Part shown: positions 21,940 to 28,402 of the stretch, in pieces
Numbering within the stretch: position 1 is the first letter of the stretch
Layout: each line of letters begins with the position of its first letter
Origin: a virus
Virus record (IMG/VR): IMGVR_UViG_3300034093_002055
Location: 1 to 28,519 of that record
DNA length: 28,519 nucleotides
Strand: one strand, 5' to 3'
Notes under the pieces: model-generated
Database searches by the model: none
Told to the model about the DNA's origin: nothing
The model's input: the letters and a program-made list of their open reading frames with translations, nothing else
Position numbers and translations under genes: made by a program

Positions 21940-23258
21940 TCAAAAAAGCAATCGTTTGTTGCCACGAAGCAGATCAAGAAATGCTGCCAATTTTTATCGA
22001 GCGGTGGCGTGATTTATATCCCGATGTTGAGCTATGGCTAGGCAACGACAACGTGAAGCCAGTTACGATTGACCATGATTTGCCAAGCGTGAAAATCACA
22101 TGGGGAAACGGAGTTGCCAGAAGCATCGTCAACGCCATGCTTGAAACGGGCGGCGATATTGTGGCAAAGCTGGATGTTGATGCCTGGCACTTGAAAAATA
22201 ACCTATTTGATCCTTTTTCTCAATCGTGGGTCATGGCAAGCGGTCATCAATGGCAAAACCAAGCTGGCAGGTTTTTGGGCATTGCTTACGCAATCAAACG
22301 CGAGGCATTGCTTAAGATCACCATATCGCAATCATGCGATTCGATGCGCGGCAATCAAGAGGATACAGCAATGAGTCAGGCGGTGCGCAGGAGCTACCCT
22401 AATGGCGTTTATTTGTTCCCGTTTATGCAATGCCGCAGAGCTGATACATGGAACGGCGAGGACGCATCATTGATCCATTGTGGGCTTTACGGACACGATG
22501 AAAAAGGAAGAAGCAATGCGCTCATAGAATTGCAGCGATTGGCAAGCGGCGAACACGTCACAAGCAGCGAAAGCGCATGGGTGGGGATGTCGGTTATGCC
22601 ATCACGTTTGCATGGCGTTGGCGCAATCATCGACCATATGACAAGCGGGAACACAAAACCAAAAGGAGTAATACTCTCGATCCCGAATCACGCATTTAGA
22701 ACCGATGAGGATTATGACGAATCCGAGGTCGAAAGGCTAAGTGAAAAACACATTGTCAGACGGACAAAAGATTATGGCGCGATTACAAAATACATCGGTA
22801 TTTGCGAGCAAGTGCAGGATGAAGATTTGTGCATCATTCTTGATGACGATTGCCAATACTCACCACAGCTTGTGGCACGCATGGCAAGCGAATACAAGGA
22901 AGGTCACGCCATGGCGAATAGCGTATTTCGCATTTACAACACCGACTTGCCAGAGGGTTATGGCGCGGTGATTTTCCGACGATCACTGATTGACTTAGAA
23001 AAGCTCAAACGATTGATTTATTTTTTGAATGAGAATTTTACTGAGGCTTTATTGGCTGATGACGCAATCATGGGCTGGTATTTCCGCAACAACGGCGTGC
23101 CAGTCACGAAGCCAGACAAGCCAGTTCACACCAATCCAGCGGAATCGAATTACGACGATTGTGCATTGCACAAGATCGCGGGTGGGCATTTTGATCGCTA
23201 TCAGCGCACGCTAAAATTTCTCTACGAAAATGCCGATGCGATAAATAAATTGACATGA
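21936..23258 (+). CDS. Two-domain glycosyltransferase inside the tail operon
   Basis: 440 aa with two GT-A-like halves. Half 1: AIVCCHEADQEMLPIFIERW, VAKLDVDAWHL with a DxD motif (D80, D82), and FLGIAYAIKREALLKI. Half 2, from about residue 242: KGVILSIPNHAFRTDEDYDE, ITKYIGICEQVQDEDLCIIL, a DDD motif (D303-D305) and YGAVIFRRSLIDLEKLKRLI, later ADDAIMGWYFRNNG. Both motifs bind metal and nucleotide sugar in this fold. No signal peptide or membrane anchor. It is translated from a good ribosome-binding site with ATGA overlap to a tail protein and is followed by fibre genes. It may glycosylate a tail or fibre protein, or host surface sugars; the target is unknown. It is unlike the TAGT-type enzyme. 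Confidence 0.72.
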   Translation: MIKKAIVCCHEADQEMLPIFIERWRDLYPDVELWLGNDNVKPVTIDHDLPSVKITWGNGVARSIVNAMLETGGDIVAKLDVDAWHLKNNLFDPFSQSWVMASGHQWQNQAGRFLGIAYAIKREALLKITISQSCDSMRGNQEDTAMSQAVRRSYPNGVYLFPFMQCRRADTWNGEDASLIHCGLYGHDEKGRSNALIELQRLASGEHVTSSESAWVGMSVMPSRLHGVGAIIDHMTSGNTKPKGVILSIPNHAFRTDEDYDESEVERLSEKHIVRRTKDYGAITKYIGICEQVQDEDLCIILDDDCQYSPQLVARMASEYKEGHAMANSVFRIYNTDLPEGYGAVIFRRSLIDLEKLKRLIYFLNENFTEALLADDAIMGWYFRNNGVPVTKPDKPVHTNPAESNYDDCALHKIAGGHFDRYQRTLKFLYENADAINKLT

Positions 23259-23269
23259 CAAAAATTATG

Positions 23270-23298
23270 TTGACACAAGGCGTATCAACTACACAAAA
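23270..23298 (+). promoter_or_regulatory. Promoter-like TTGACA element before the fibre genes
   Basis: In the 51-nt gap after the glycosyltransferase: TTGACA (23270-23275), then ATCAA at the same offset as in the elements at 11054 and 13572, a weak ACAAAA at the -10 position and GCGC at 23299. The ATG is at 23310. A promoter for the fibre/lysis genes is plausible. Confidence 0.33.
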
Positions 23299-23309
23299 GC
23301 GCAAAGAAC

Positions 23310-23666
23310 ATGGCTACCACCGCAATCTATAACTTGCCAGACATTATGCAGGGTGACACGCTAAGAGCGCAGTCATTCCGCGTCACGATCAACGATGCCG
23401 CACCTAGCAGCACGCTTGCTAGCGTCGAAATCGACTTTCGCGCCAATCAGCCAGCGAACTGCCAAACGGCGTTGCAACTGACAAACGGCAACGGGATCAC
23501 AATTACAAACGCGGCACTGTGGGAGTTCCGAATCGACCGCATCGCAGAGCTTGATCTTGATCCTGCATATTACGTTTTCTCAATCCGAACCATCGCCACG
23601 GATGGCACTCGCCGCAACTACATTAAGGGCGGGATGAACGTGACACTACCAACAACCAGAGATTGA
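23310..23666 (+). CDS. BppU-N-like/fibre-base protein
   Basis: 118 aa. TTAIYNLPDIMQGDTLRAQS, FRVTINDAAPSS, ASVEIDFRANQP, FRIDRIAELDLDPAYYVFSI then YIKGGMNVTLPTT. This LPDIxxGDTxxAxxFxI opening with a compact beta domain is typical of small phage proteins placed just before the tail fibre, similar to the N-terminal domain of baseplate upper proteins, which attach fibres. It ends 3 nt before the fibre gene. The exact role is inferred. Confidence 0.66.
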   Translation: MATTAIYNLPDIMQGDTLRAQSFRVTINDAAPSSTLASVEIDFRANQPANCQTALQLTNGNGITITNAALWEFRIDRIAELDLDPAYYVFSIRTIATDGTRRNYIKGGMNVTLPTTRD

Positions 23667-23669
23667 TCT

Positions 23670-25139
23670 ATGCCCGACGAAGTAATTTTAGACGTAACAA
23701 CGATTGAGGAAAATGTCACAGTTGAAACAACGGCGGGTGACGTGGTGGAAATACAAGTCGTTGCACCCGCTGGCCCTGCTGGAGCAACAGGCCCCGCTGG
23801 CCCGAACAGCGTAACAAGCGCAACGACATCGGACGGCACGGCAAATTTATCAATTGCCGACTTGGAAGTAGTAGGCGGCGAGATTTACACAGACGGTGAT
23901 TATTCACAAATTTACACGCAGGGGACAGATGCGCATATTTTTACGCTTGGATCGGGAGCTGAAATTTTTACCGAAGGCGAACTAGCTCAAATTTACACTA
24001 CTGGAGCATCAGCGCAAATTTACACAGCAGGAGCAGGAGCGACAATCGGCACGCAAGGAGCAAATGCAACGATCTACACTACAGGCACAAACGCTACAAT
24101 TTCAACCGCAGGTTCAGCGGCACATATCCAGACATCGCACGCAAACGCAGCGGTGAAAAGCACCAACTTTGCAGCAGTCGAAAGCGGAGGCGCATCGCTT
24201 GTCGATGGCAGCTTTCAACCTTGCCTCACTTGGAGCGCGGGAGGGCGCAACCTGACTATTCCAAGCGGAACGGCAACCACCTTTAACACCACATCCTACA
24301 CCTACGGAACAGGGGCAGCGGCAGCACACAGAGACTCGCTAGGGCTTACAACGCTCGCAACGACGACACCAGCGGCAAACGTAGCAACATTTCTTGCCAC
24401 GCCAACCAGCACGAATCTTGCCGCAGCGGTCACAGACGAGACTGGAACAGGCTCATTGGTTTTTGGCACATCGCCATCGCTGACCAGTCCGACGATTGGC
24501 ACCTCGGCAACATTCAACGCGACAACTTATACTTACGGTGCAGGCGCAGCGGCAGCGCATCGCACGGCTTTAGAGCTTGATACATTACTTGCTTTAAAAG
24601 CCAACTTAGCTGGTGGCAACACATTTACGGGTGCACAAACGATTACGGGGGCAAGTCTAACGTTACAAAATGCAGGAGCGGTCACTCTCGCTCTAAACGA
24701 CACATCAAACGCAAACATACCTGCTTTCAATTTGCAACAGCTTGGCACGACTAGAGGAAGGATTGAGGGTGGAGTTGGTCTAACTTCAAGGCTTGATTTT
24801 AGTGTGGGAATCCCGCTTAGTAGGTCGATGAGCCTCAACCAAGGAGGCACTCAAAACTACGGCGTGACAATCGGGAGAAGCTCTATAGCAGGAAATGTAG
24901 CACCTCCGACTGACGGTCTTCACGTTCAAGGAACTGTTGCAATTGGAACAACAACGCCAAGCGCAAAGGCAATTCTCGACCTTACAAGCACCACTAAAGG
25001 TTTCTTGCCACCGCGCATGACAACGACAGAACGAAACGCGATTACTAGCGTTCCCGCTGGGCTAATGATCTATAATACCTCACTAAACAAACTTAATGTT
25101 TATAACGGAACAACTTGGGAAACCGTAACATCACTATAA
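23670..25139 (+). CDS. Tail fibre / receptor-binding protein
   Basis: 489 aa. A short N-terminal beta part (residues 1-31) is followed by four collagen-like Gly-X-Y triplets (PAGPAGATGPAGP, ~33-45), ten 9-residue repeats (72-161), then two related blocks containing TFNTTSYTYGTGAAAAHR and TFNATTYTYGAGAAAAHR, a helix/Thr-rich shaft (LANLAGGNTFTGAQTITG type) and the C-terminal TTKGFLPPRMTTTERNAITS and KLNVYNGTTWE segment. That ending is widespread in phage fibres and often acts as a trimeric tip. It probably binds the host surface. The gene closes the tail module. Confidence 0.86.
   Translation: MPDEVILDVTTIEENVTVETTAGDVVEIQVVAPAGPAGATGPAGPNSVTSATTSDGTANLSIADLEVVGGEIYTDGDYSQIYTQGTDAHIFTLGSGAEIFTEGELAQIYTTGASAQIYTAGAGATIGTQGANATIYTTGTNATISTAGSAAHIQTSHANAAVKSTNFAAVESGGASLVDGSFQPCLTWSAGGRNLTIPSGTATTFNTTSYTYGTGAAAAHRDSLGLTTLATTTPAANVATFLATPTSTNLAAAVTDETGTGSLVFGTSPSLTSPTIGTSATFNATTYTYGAGAAAAHRTALELDTLLALKANLAGGNTFTGAQTITGASLTLQNAGAVTLALNDTSNANIPAFNLQQLGTTRGRIEGGVGLTSRLDFSVGIPLSRSMSLNQGGTQNYGVTIGRSSIAGNVAPPTDGLHVQGTVAIGTTTPSAKAILDLTSTTKGFLPPRMTTTERNAITSVPAGLMIYNTSLNKLNVYNGTTWETVTSL
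23883..24152 (+). repeat. Ten 27-bp repeats encoding a nonapeptide array
   Basis: Residues 72-161 of the fibre protein fall into ten 9-residue units of form IxTxGxxAx (IYTQGTDAH, IFTLGSGAE, IYTTGASAQ and others). The strict 9-residue period with Ile at position 1, Gly at 5 and Ala at 8 predicts a beta-solenoid or triple-stranded fibre shaft. The DNA copies are diverged, so it is an old expansion. Confidence 0.72.
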
Positions 25140-25143
25140 TTTT

Positions 25144-25482
25144 ATGATCGAAAAATTAACACCCGCAGAATATAATCGCGAGCTTGCATTGCGAGTTGTG
25201 AAAGCCGTAAATCATTTAGCAGTCACCATGAACGAGTGTTATCATTTGTTCTGGAATCGCGACAAGCAGGAGATTCTAGACAGCCTCAACGCAAATATTG
25301 AACTTACGATGCAGCGATTCGTGGCGAATTCGGAGCTTGGCGCGGCTGTGAATTTGCAGTTGGAAAAAACAGACGTTTTAACTCGCGTTATTGTCAACAT
25401 GCCAGAGGGCTACGTTTTCGAAAACGGAGCATTTGCATACGCTGAGCCACAGCCCGAGCCACAGCCAGAGCCTGAATTATGA
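25144..25482 (+). CDS. Hypothetical protein with Pro-Glu-Gln tail
   Basis: 112 aa. Helical N-terminal region (LTPAEYNRELALRVVKAVNH), a middle helix (DSLNANIELTMQRFVANSEL) and a C terminus of PQPEPQPEPEL repeats. It follows the fibre gene by 5 nt and overlaps the holin-like gene by ATGA. Proteins like this are common between the fibre and lysis genes and may be fibre-associated or chaperone-like. Function not recognised. Confidence 0.56.
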   Translation: MIEKLTPAEYNRELALRVVKAVNHLAVTMNECYHLFWNRDKQEILDSLNANIELTMQRFVANSELGAAVNLQLEKTDVLTRVIVNMPEGYVFENGAFAYAEPQPEPQPEPEL

Positions 25483-25685
25483 ATGAAGCAAATTTCACGA
25501 TTCCAATCGGATGGGCATTGACGGGTTTCCTCTCACTTTGCGGCATCGTTGGCGCATTAGGAAAGCTGATTTACTCACTGCTCATGTATCGCATACAAGC
25601 ACTTGAAAAAGACGTTACACGGCTGAGTGGTGGATGCGGAGCGCATGGGTGCTTTTGGAGAAAAATTCAATCACCTGACAAATGA
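25479..25685 (+). CDS. Small membrane protein, holin-like
   Basis: 68 aa. Residues ~9-36 form a hydrophobic stretch (IGWALTGFLSLCGIVGALGK, continuing LIYSLLMY) long enough for one membrane span, followed by a short charged helix (RIQALEKDVTRL) and a Cys-containing tail (GGCGAHGCFW). Position shortly before the endolysin gene suggests a holin or antiholin, although one span is shorter than in most class I or II holins. No experimental signature is visible. ATGA overlaps on both sides. Confidence 0.48.
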   Translation: MNEANFTIPIGWALTGFLSLCGIVGALGKLIYSLLMYRIQALEKDVTRLSGGCGAHGCFWRKIQSPDK

Positions 25686-26140
25686 TCCATCTTGGCACAG
25701 ACTACGCTCGCACCACTGACAGCAATGTCTATCGCTTTGTGACGCGCAGGATCATCGCCACACCGATCCCGTTCTTCCATCGCAATGCGGCGTTCTGCGA
25801 TGGCTCTGGTCGAGTCTGGGCAACGATTGAAGAAGGAATACTCTACGTCTCACAAGGCTACGCTTGGAACGGGTGCAGTCCTAAGCGCAAAATGCTAGGT
25901 GTGTGGCTCGGCACTCCAGACACGGCGACCAACGTCCACGCATCGCTAGTGCATGACGTGTTGTTTCAATTCTCGGCGACTAAGCATTTCAAACTAACGT
26001 TTGAGCAGGTCAACGGGCTTTTCCGCTCGATCATGCGCAAAGATCGCTTTCCGCTTTCTGAAATGTATTACCAAGCGGTCATGGGTTTCGGCTTGGACTT
26101 TTGGCAGAAGGACAAAACCGTGCATTCAAAAACATTATGA
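25682..26140 (+). CDS. DUF1353-like phage protein
   Basis: 152 aa. WATIEEGILYVSQGYAWNGC then SPKRKMLGVWLGTPDTATNV and HASLVHDVLFQF match the DUF1353 pattern of phage proteins (G-x-WxGxS, GTPD, A-x-VHDxLyq), followed by FEQVNGLFRSIMRKDRFPLS. The conserved His-Asp suggests a possible enzymatic or metal-binding site, but the family function is unknown. It is encoded between the holin-like gene and the endolysin, overlapping both flanking genes by ATGA. Confidence 0.65.
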   Translation: MIHLGTDYARTTDSNVYRFVTRRIIATPIPFFHRNAAFCDGSGRVWATIEEGILYVSQGYAWNGCSPKRKMLGVWLGTPDTATNVHASLVHDVLFQFSATKHFKLTFEQVNGLFRSIMRKDRFPLSEMYYQAVMGFGLDFWQKDKTVHSKTL

Positions 26141-26283
26141 GCAAAGAAGAAATCAATGCGTTGATTGCAAAACTAAAAACGGCAGTTGCTCACATGCCAT
26201 CACATCAGCGCGAGCGAGAGCAGGGAAAATTACTGATTGAATCATTGCAAGCATTGATTGAACTAACAGAAACGAAACCATGA
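26137..26283 (+). CDS. Small hypothetical helical protein of the lysis region
   Basis: 48 aa from the ATG at 26137 (ATGA overlap with the DUF1353-like gene); it ends with ATGA overlap to the endolysin. A single amphipathic helix is likely (SKEEINALIAKLKTAVAHMP, then LLIESLQALIELTET). No membrane span or lipobox, so it is not an obvious spanin. Linked translation with the endolysin suggests a lysis-region role. Unrecognised. Confidence 0.55.
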   Translation: MSKEEINALIAKLKTAVAHMPSHQREREQGKLLIESLQALIELTETKP

Positions 26284-26777
26284 AAACACTCAGCGAACAC
26301 ATCCGCGAAGTTGCCACCGAGGAAATCGGCACCAAGGAAGTCGGCTATACAAACACAGGGGAGAGAGTCGGGCAATACCAAGCGGCAACATCACTAGGCG
26401 GCACAGGCTGGGCATGGTGCGCGGCGTTCATTTGCTGGGTCGTTCGCGAGGCGATGGCACGATGGGAAAAGGAGCATGGAAGCAAGCTCACATTTGCGCG
26501 TCCAAAGACCGCGGCGGCTTACGGCTTCGATGAGTGGTCACTTGCTCAGGATCGAAGCACAAAGACGCGCAGGAGCCACACAGGCGAAGCAATCGGCATT
26601 TTCTCACTACACTCCACGAGCCATTGCGGCATCGCTATTTCAGCACCGACAAAGGCAGGTAATTTTCAGAGCATAGAAGGCAACACAAACGCCAAAGGCT
26701 CACGCGATGGCGGATGCGTCATGATAAGAACTAGGAACGTGAAAGACGTTCGGGATTGGATCACATTTACAATATAA
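26280..26777 (+). CDS. Endolysin, CHAP-type peptidoglycan hydrolase
   Basis: 165 aa. A CHAP-like core is visible: GWAWCAAFICWVVREA gives the catalytic Cys (C47), HSTSHCGIAIS the His (H115), and FQSIEGNTN the polar residue (E133/N135). The domain covers nearly the whole protein, with no separate wall-binding domain and no signal peptide, so release probably depends on the holin. It cuts peptide or amide bonds of peptidoglycan at the end of infection. ATGA overlap upstream; the metallophosphoesterase ATG overlaps its stop by one base. Confidence 0.78.
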   Translation: MKTLSEHIREVATEEIGTKEVGYTNTGERVGQYQAATSLGGTGWAWCAAFICWVVREAMARWEKEHGSKLTFARPKTAAAYGFDEWSLAQDRSTKTRRSHTGEAIGIFSLHSTSHCGIAISAPTKAGNFQSIEGNTNAKGSRDGGCVMIRTRNVKDVRDWITFTI

Positions 26778-27508
26778 TGAGCCACAAACGTTTCATCGTA
26801 GCAGCAGACAACCACGGAGGCTTAGTGTCTCATTCGGCAAAAAAGGTTTTGCTAGCGTTCTGCGAAACGTGGAAACCAAGTTACCGCATTCATTTGGGCG
26901 ATCTCTGGGACTTTTCACCGCTTCGCCGCGGCGCCAGCCAAGAGGAAAAAGCGTTTGGCATCGCTGACGACTATGTGGAAGGCTTAAACTTTCTCGACGA
27001 ATACAAACCCAATTTCCTAACGCTTGGGAACCATGATGATCGGATTTACCAATACGCTACGCATTGTGCCGACGGCATGTTGCGCGAGCGATGTGAGGAG
27101 CTTGTGGTAGCATCGGAAAAAGAATTCAAACGCCGAAAAATTACCTATTGCGAATACAAAGTGACCAAGTTTTTGAGACTGCCCGAAGGCGGTCCAAAGC
27201 TGATTCACGGCTTCCGCTCGACGGTCAGCCCAGCTAAAGCTCATTTCGACAACTGGGGAGAATGTTTGCACGGTCACTGCCACACTAAAGACGAGCATAC
27301 AGCTCGGCACGTTGAAGGCGGCAAAGCGTTCTCGGTGGCTTGCATGGCAGACCTTGACAAGCTCACTTACAGCGACAGACAGCCAGCAAAACTAGGGCAT
27401 CGCAACGGCTTTTTGTATGGCATAATAAACACCAAGACAGGAGATTGGACAGCATGGCAAGTTACAAAGGAAAACGGAATTTGGATCAGTCCACAAGGGA
27501 TTCTCTGA
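26777..27508 (+). CDS. Calcineurin-like metallophosphoesterase
   Basis: 243 aa. The two-metal phosphoesterase motifs are all present in order: ADNHGG (D11, H13), HLGDLWDF (D42, D45), LGNHDDR (N85, H86, D87), LIHGF (H144) and HGHCHT (H167, H169). Such enzymes hydrolyse phosphomono- or diesters of nucleic acids or nucleotides. The start at 26777 is preferred because TAATG couples it to the endolysin; an upstream TTG would only add 7 residues. Its place after the endolysin is unusual for a DNA-metabolism enzyme. The substrate is unknown. Confidence 0.88.
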   Translation: MSHKRFIVAADNHGGLVSHSAKKVLLAFCETWKPSYRIHLGDLWDFSPLRRGASQEEKAFGIADDYVEGLNFLDEYKPNFLTLGNHDDRIYQYATHCADGMLRERCEELVVASEKEFKRRKITYCEYKVTKFLRLPEGGPKLIHGFRSTVSPAKAHFDNWGECLHGHCHTKDEHTARHVEGGKAFSVACMADLDKLTYSDRQPAKLGHRNGFLYGIINTKTGDWTAWQVTKENGIWISPQGIL

Positions 27509-27738
27509 GCGCACTTGAAAAGGCTCTGGAGATGGCAACCGCATCGCCGTTGCGTGCCGACGAATTCACCGTTGAGCAATATATCGAAAAATCGAAAAAG
27601 CTTGGGCTATATACCACCTATGACTCCAGCCGGTGGGAGCTGAAAAAGCTGGTCAAAAATGGCGAGCTAAAAATACGCAAAATCAAGATCAACGGTAAGC
27701 AGTGCAATGCCTACTCGGACGCTACTGGCAAAGCGTGA
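27454..27738 (+). CDS. Small winged-helix-like DNA-binding protein (putative)
   Basis: 94 aa from the ATG at 27454, overlapping the phosphoesterase by 55 nt, with AGGAG about 10 nt upstream. A basic start (ASYKGKRNLDQSTRDSLSAL) is followed by EFTVEQYIEKSKKLGLYTTY, SSRWELKKLVKNGELKIRKI and NGKQCNAYSDA, which reads as a helix-turn-helix with a beta wing. Similar small proteins occur in phages as possible regulators. It is the last gene before the terminator at 27833. The DNA-binding call is by pattern only. Confidence 0.6.
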   Translation: MASYKGKRNLDQSTRDSLSALEKALEMATASPLRADEFTVEQYIEKSKKLGLYTTYDSSRWELKKLVKNGELKIRKIKINGKQCNAYSDATGKA

Positions 27739-27832
27739 TTATGCCTTGACTCCGCGCCGGATTGCGCTAGGTTTTCCCGTGACAGTGCTAGTTGCGCGAC
27801 TCTTGCGAAGCGAACCAGACTTAGCCATTCAG

Positions 27833-27863
27833 CCCCGCTAGCACCCACTGGCGGGGTTTTTTT
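27833..27863 (+). terminator. Strong rho-independent terminator ending the late operon
   Basis: CCCCGCTAG (27833-27841), 6-nt loop, CTGGCGGGG (27848-27856): a 9-bp stem with one G-U pair, followed by seven T (27857-27863). It closes the rightward gene block. Confidence 0.9.
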
Positions 27864-27884
27864 CTATCAGTTTTGTGAAAAAAT

Positions 27885-28086
27885 ATCCCCCAAGTGTGCA
27901 TCGTCGAGAGGCCTGGGGGATCTGCTCACCTGCTAGGCGGCATACACCGTTTGACAAGTTCCAGCAAAAGATACCAATACCCGAAACGTTGTCAAATAAA
28001 AAGACCGCATCACCTCCGCTGAGTCCTCCCAACGCATTAAGTGATGCGGCCAGTGTGATGTTACCAAGCTGGAGCTTGTCACCATC
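27885..28086. other. Non-coding stretch with stacked inverted repeats
   Basis: No credible gene lies here. Four inverted repeats follow one another: ATCCCCCA/TGGGGGAT (27885-27892, 27914-27921), TTTGACAA/TTGTCAAA (27950-27957, 27989-27996), CCGCATCAC/GTGATGCGG (28005-28013, 28041-28049) and a GATG...CAAGCT-GG-AGCTTG...CATC hairpin (28057-28086). The first three have perfect arms of 8-9 bp. This could be a structured RNA, a regulator-binding region or an attachment/packaging site. I cannot decide from sequence. Confidence 0.42.
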
Positions 28087-28177
28087 GAAATGCTAGACCC
28101 GCAGAGCGAATCCGTATCCTTTTCTGCATCGTGGCAGATAGGCGAGCAAAAGATACCAGTCAGCGAGCGATTGTCAA
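27963..28177 (+). repeat. Pair of 33-nt spaced direct repeats
   Basis: Copies at 27963-27995 and 28145-28177 share AGCAAAAGATACCA, then 12 poorly matching bases, then TTGTCAA at identical spacing. They are 182 nt apart. The first overlaps the TTTGACAA/TTGTCAAA dyad. Conserved ends with a variable middle are typical of a protein-binding pair rather than a simple duplication. Confidence 0.5.
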
Positions 28178-28190
28178 CTCACGCTTTACC

Positions 28191-28238
28191 GGTATCATCG
28201 GACGTAAAAGCGGTGTCATCGGACGTAAATCGGACGTA
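28191..28238 (+). repeat. Tandem ATCGGACGTA repeats
   Basis: GGTATCATCGGACGTAAA (28191-28208), GGTGTCATCGGACGTAAA (28212-28229) and a partial TCGGACGTA (28230-28238). Spacing of the full copies is 21 nt, two helical turns. They may be binding sites for a regulator of the promoter at 28351. Confidence 0.5.
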
Positions 28239-28247
28239 TGGTTGACA

Positions 28248-28289
28248 CGGGAATTCCAGATTTCCCGTTCGGGAAGCGCAGATTTCCCG
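28248..28289. promoter_or_regulatory. Two tandem 20-bp operator-like dyads
   Basis: CGGGAA-8 nt-TTCCCG occurs twice, 28248-28267 and 28270-28289, separated by TT, so the centres are 22 nt apart. Both 8-nt centres end in CAGAT. The perfect 6-bp arms, equal spacers and two-turn pitch are what repeated repressor operators look like. They lie ~60 nt upstream of the -35 of the promoter at 28351, and a TTGACA (28242-28247) touches the first dyad. Confidence 0.6.
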
Positions 28290-28350
28290 CGCTGCAACCC
28301 TTGTAAAATAAGGGAAAATGAAAAATCTGAAAAATAATTGCGATTTATGC

Positions 28351-28380
28351 TTTACACTTTGCAAGTTTTTCGTCTATTCT
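28351..28380 (+). promoter_or_regulatory. Sigma70-type promoter, TTTACA-18-TATTCT
   Basis: TTTACA (28351-28356), 18-nt spacer, TATTCT (28375-28380), GCGC at 28383. The stretch CTTTACAC-TTTGCAAG and the box spacing match the promoter at 3157. It leads 22 nt later to the ATG at 28403. Confidence 0.62.
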
Positions 28381-28402
28381 TTGCGCGTCACCCGACACCG
28401 CT

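Noticed and set aside
27838-28032. Reverse-strand frame of 64 aa
   Set aside because: It runs through the terminator stem and the inverted repeats, has no neighbours on that strand and no ribosome-binding site that stands out.
28041-28086. Possible riboswitch (GCCAGTG-like segment with nearby hairpin)
   Set aside because: No conserved aptamer core such as a B12 box was found, and the downstream gene begins more than 300 nt later.
27875-28096. Forward frame of 73 aa after the late terminator
   Set aside because: Pro/Ser-rich chance translation of the inverted-repeat block, with no promoter or ribosome-binding site before it.
27963-28177. Phage attachment site (attP) with arm repeats
   Set aside because: Spaced repeats fit in principle, but no integrase gene or core sequence is visible in the window.
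28131-28337. Forward frame of 68 aa through the operator region
   Set aside because: Translates the tandem repeats and dyads; composition is repeat-driven, and the region is better explained as regulatory.
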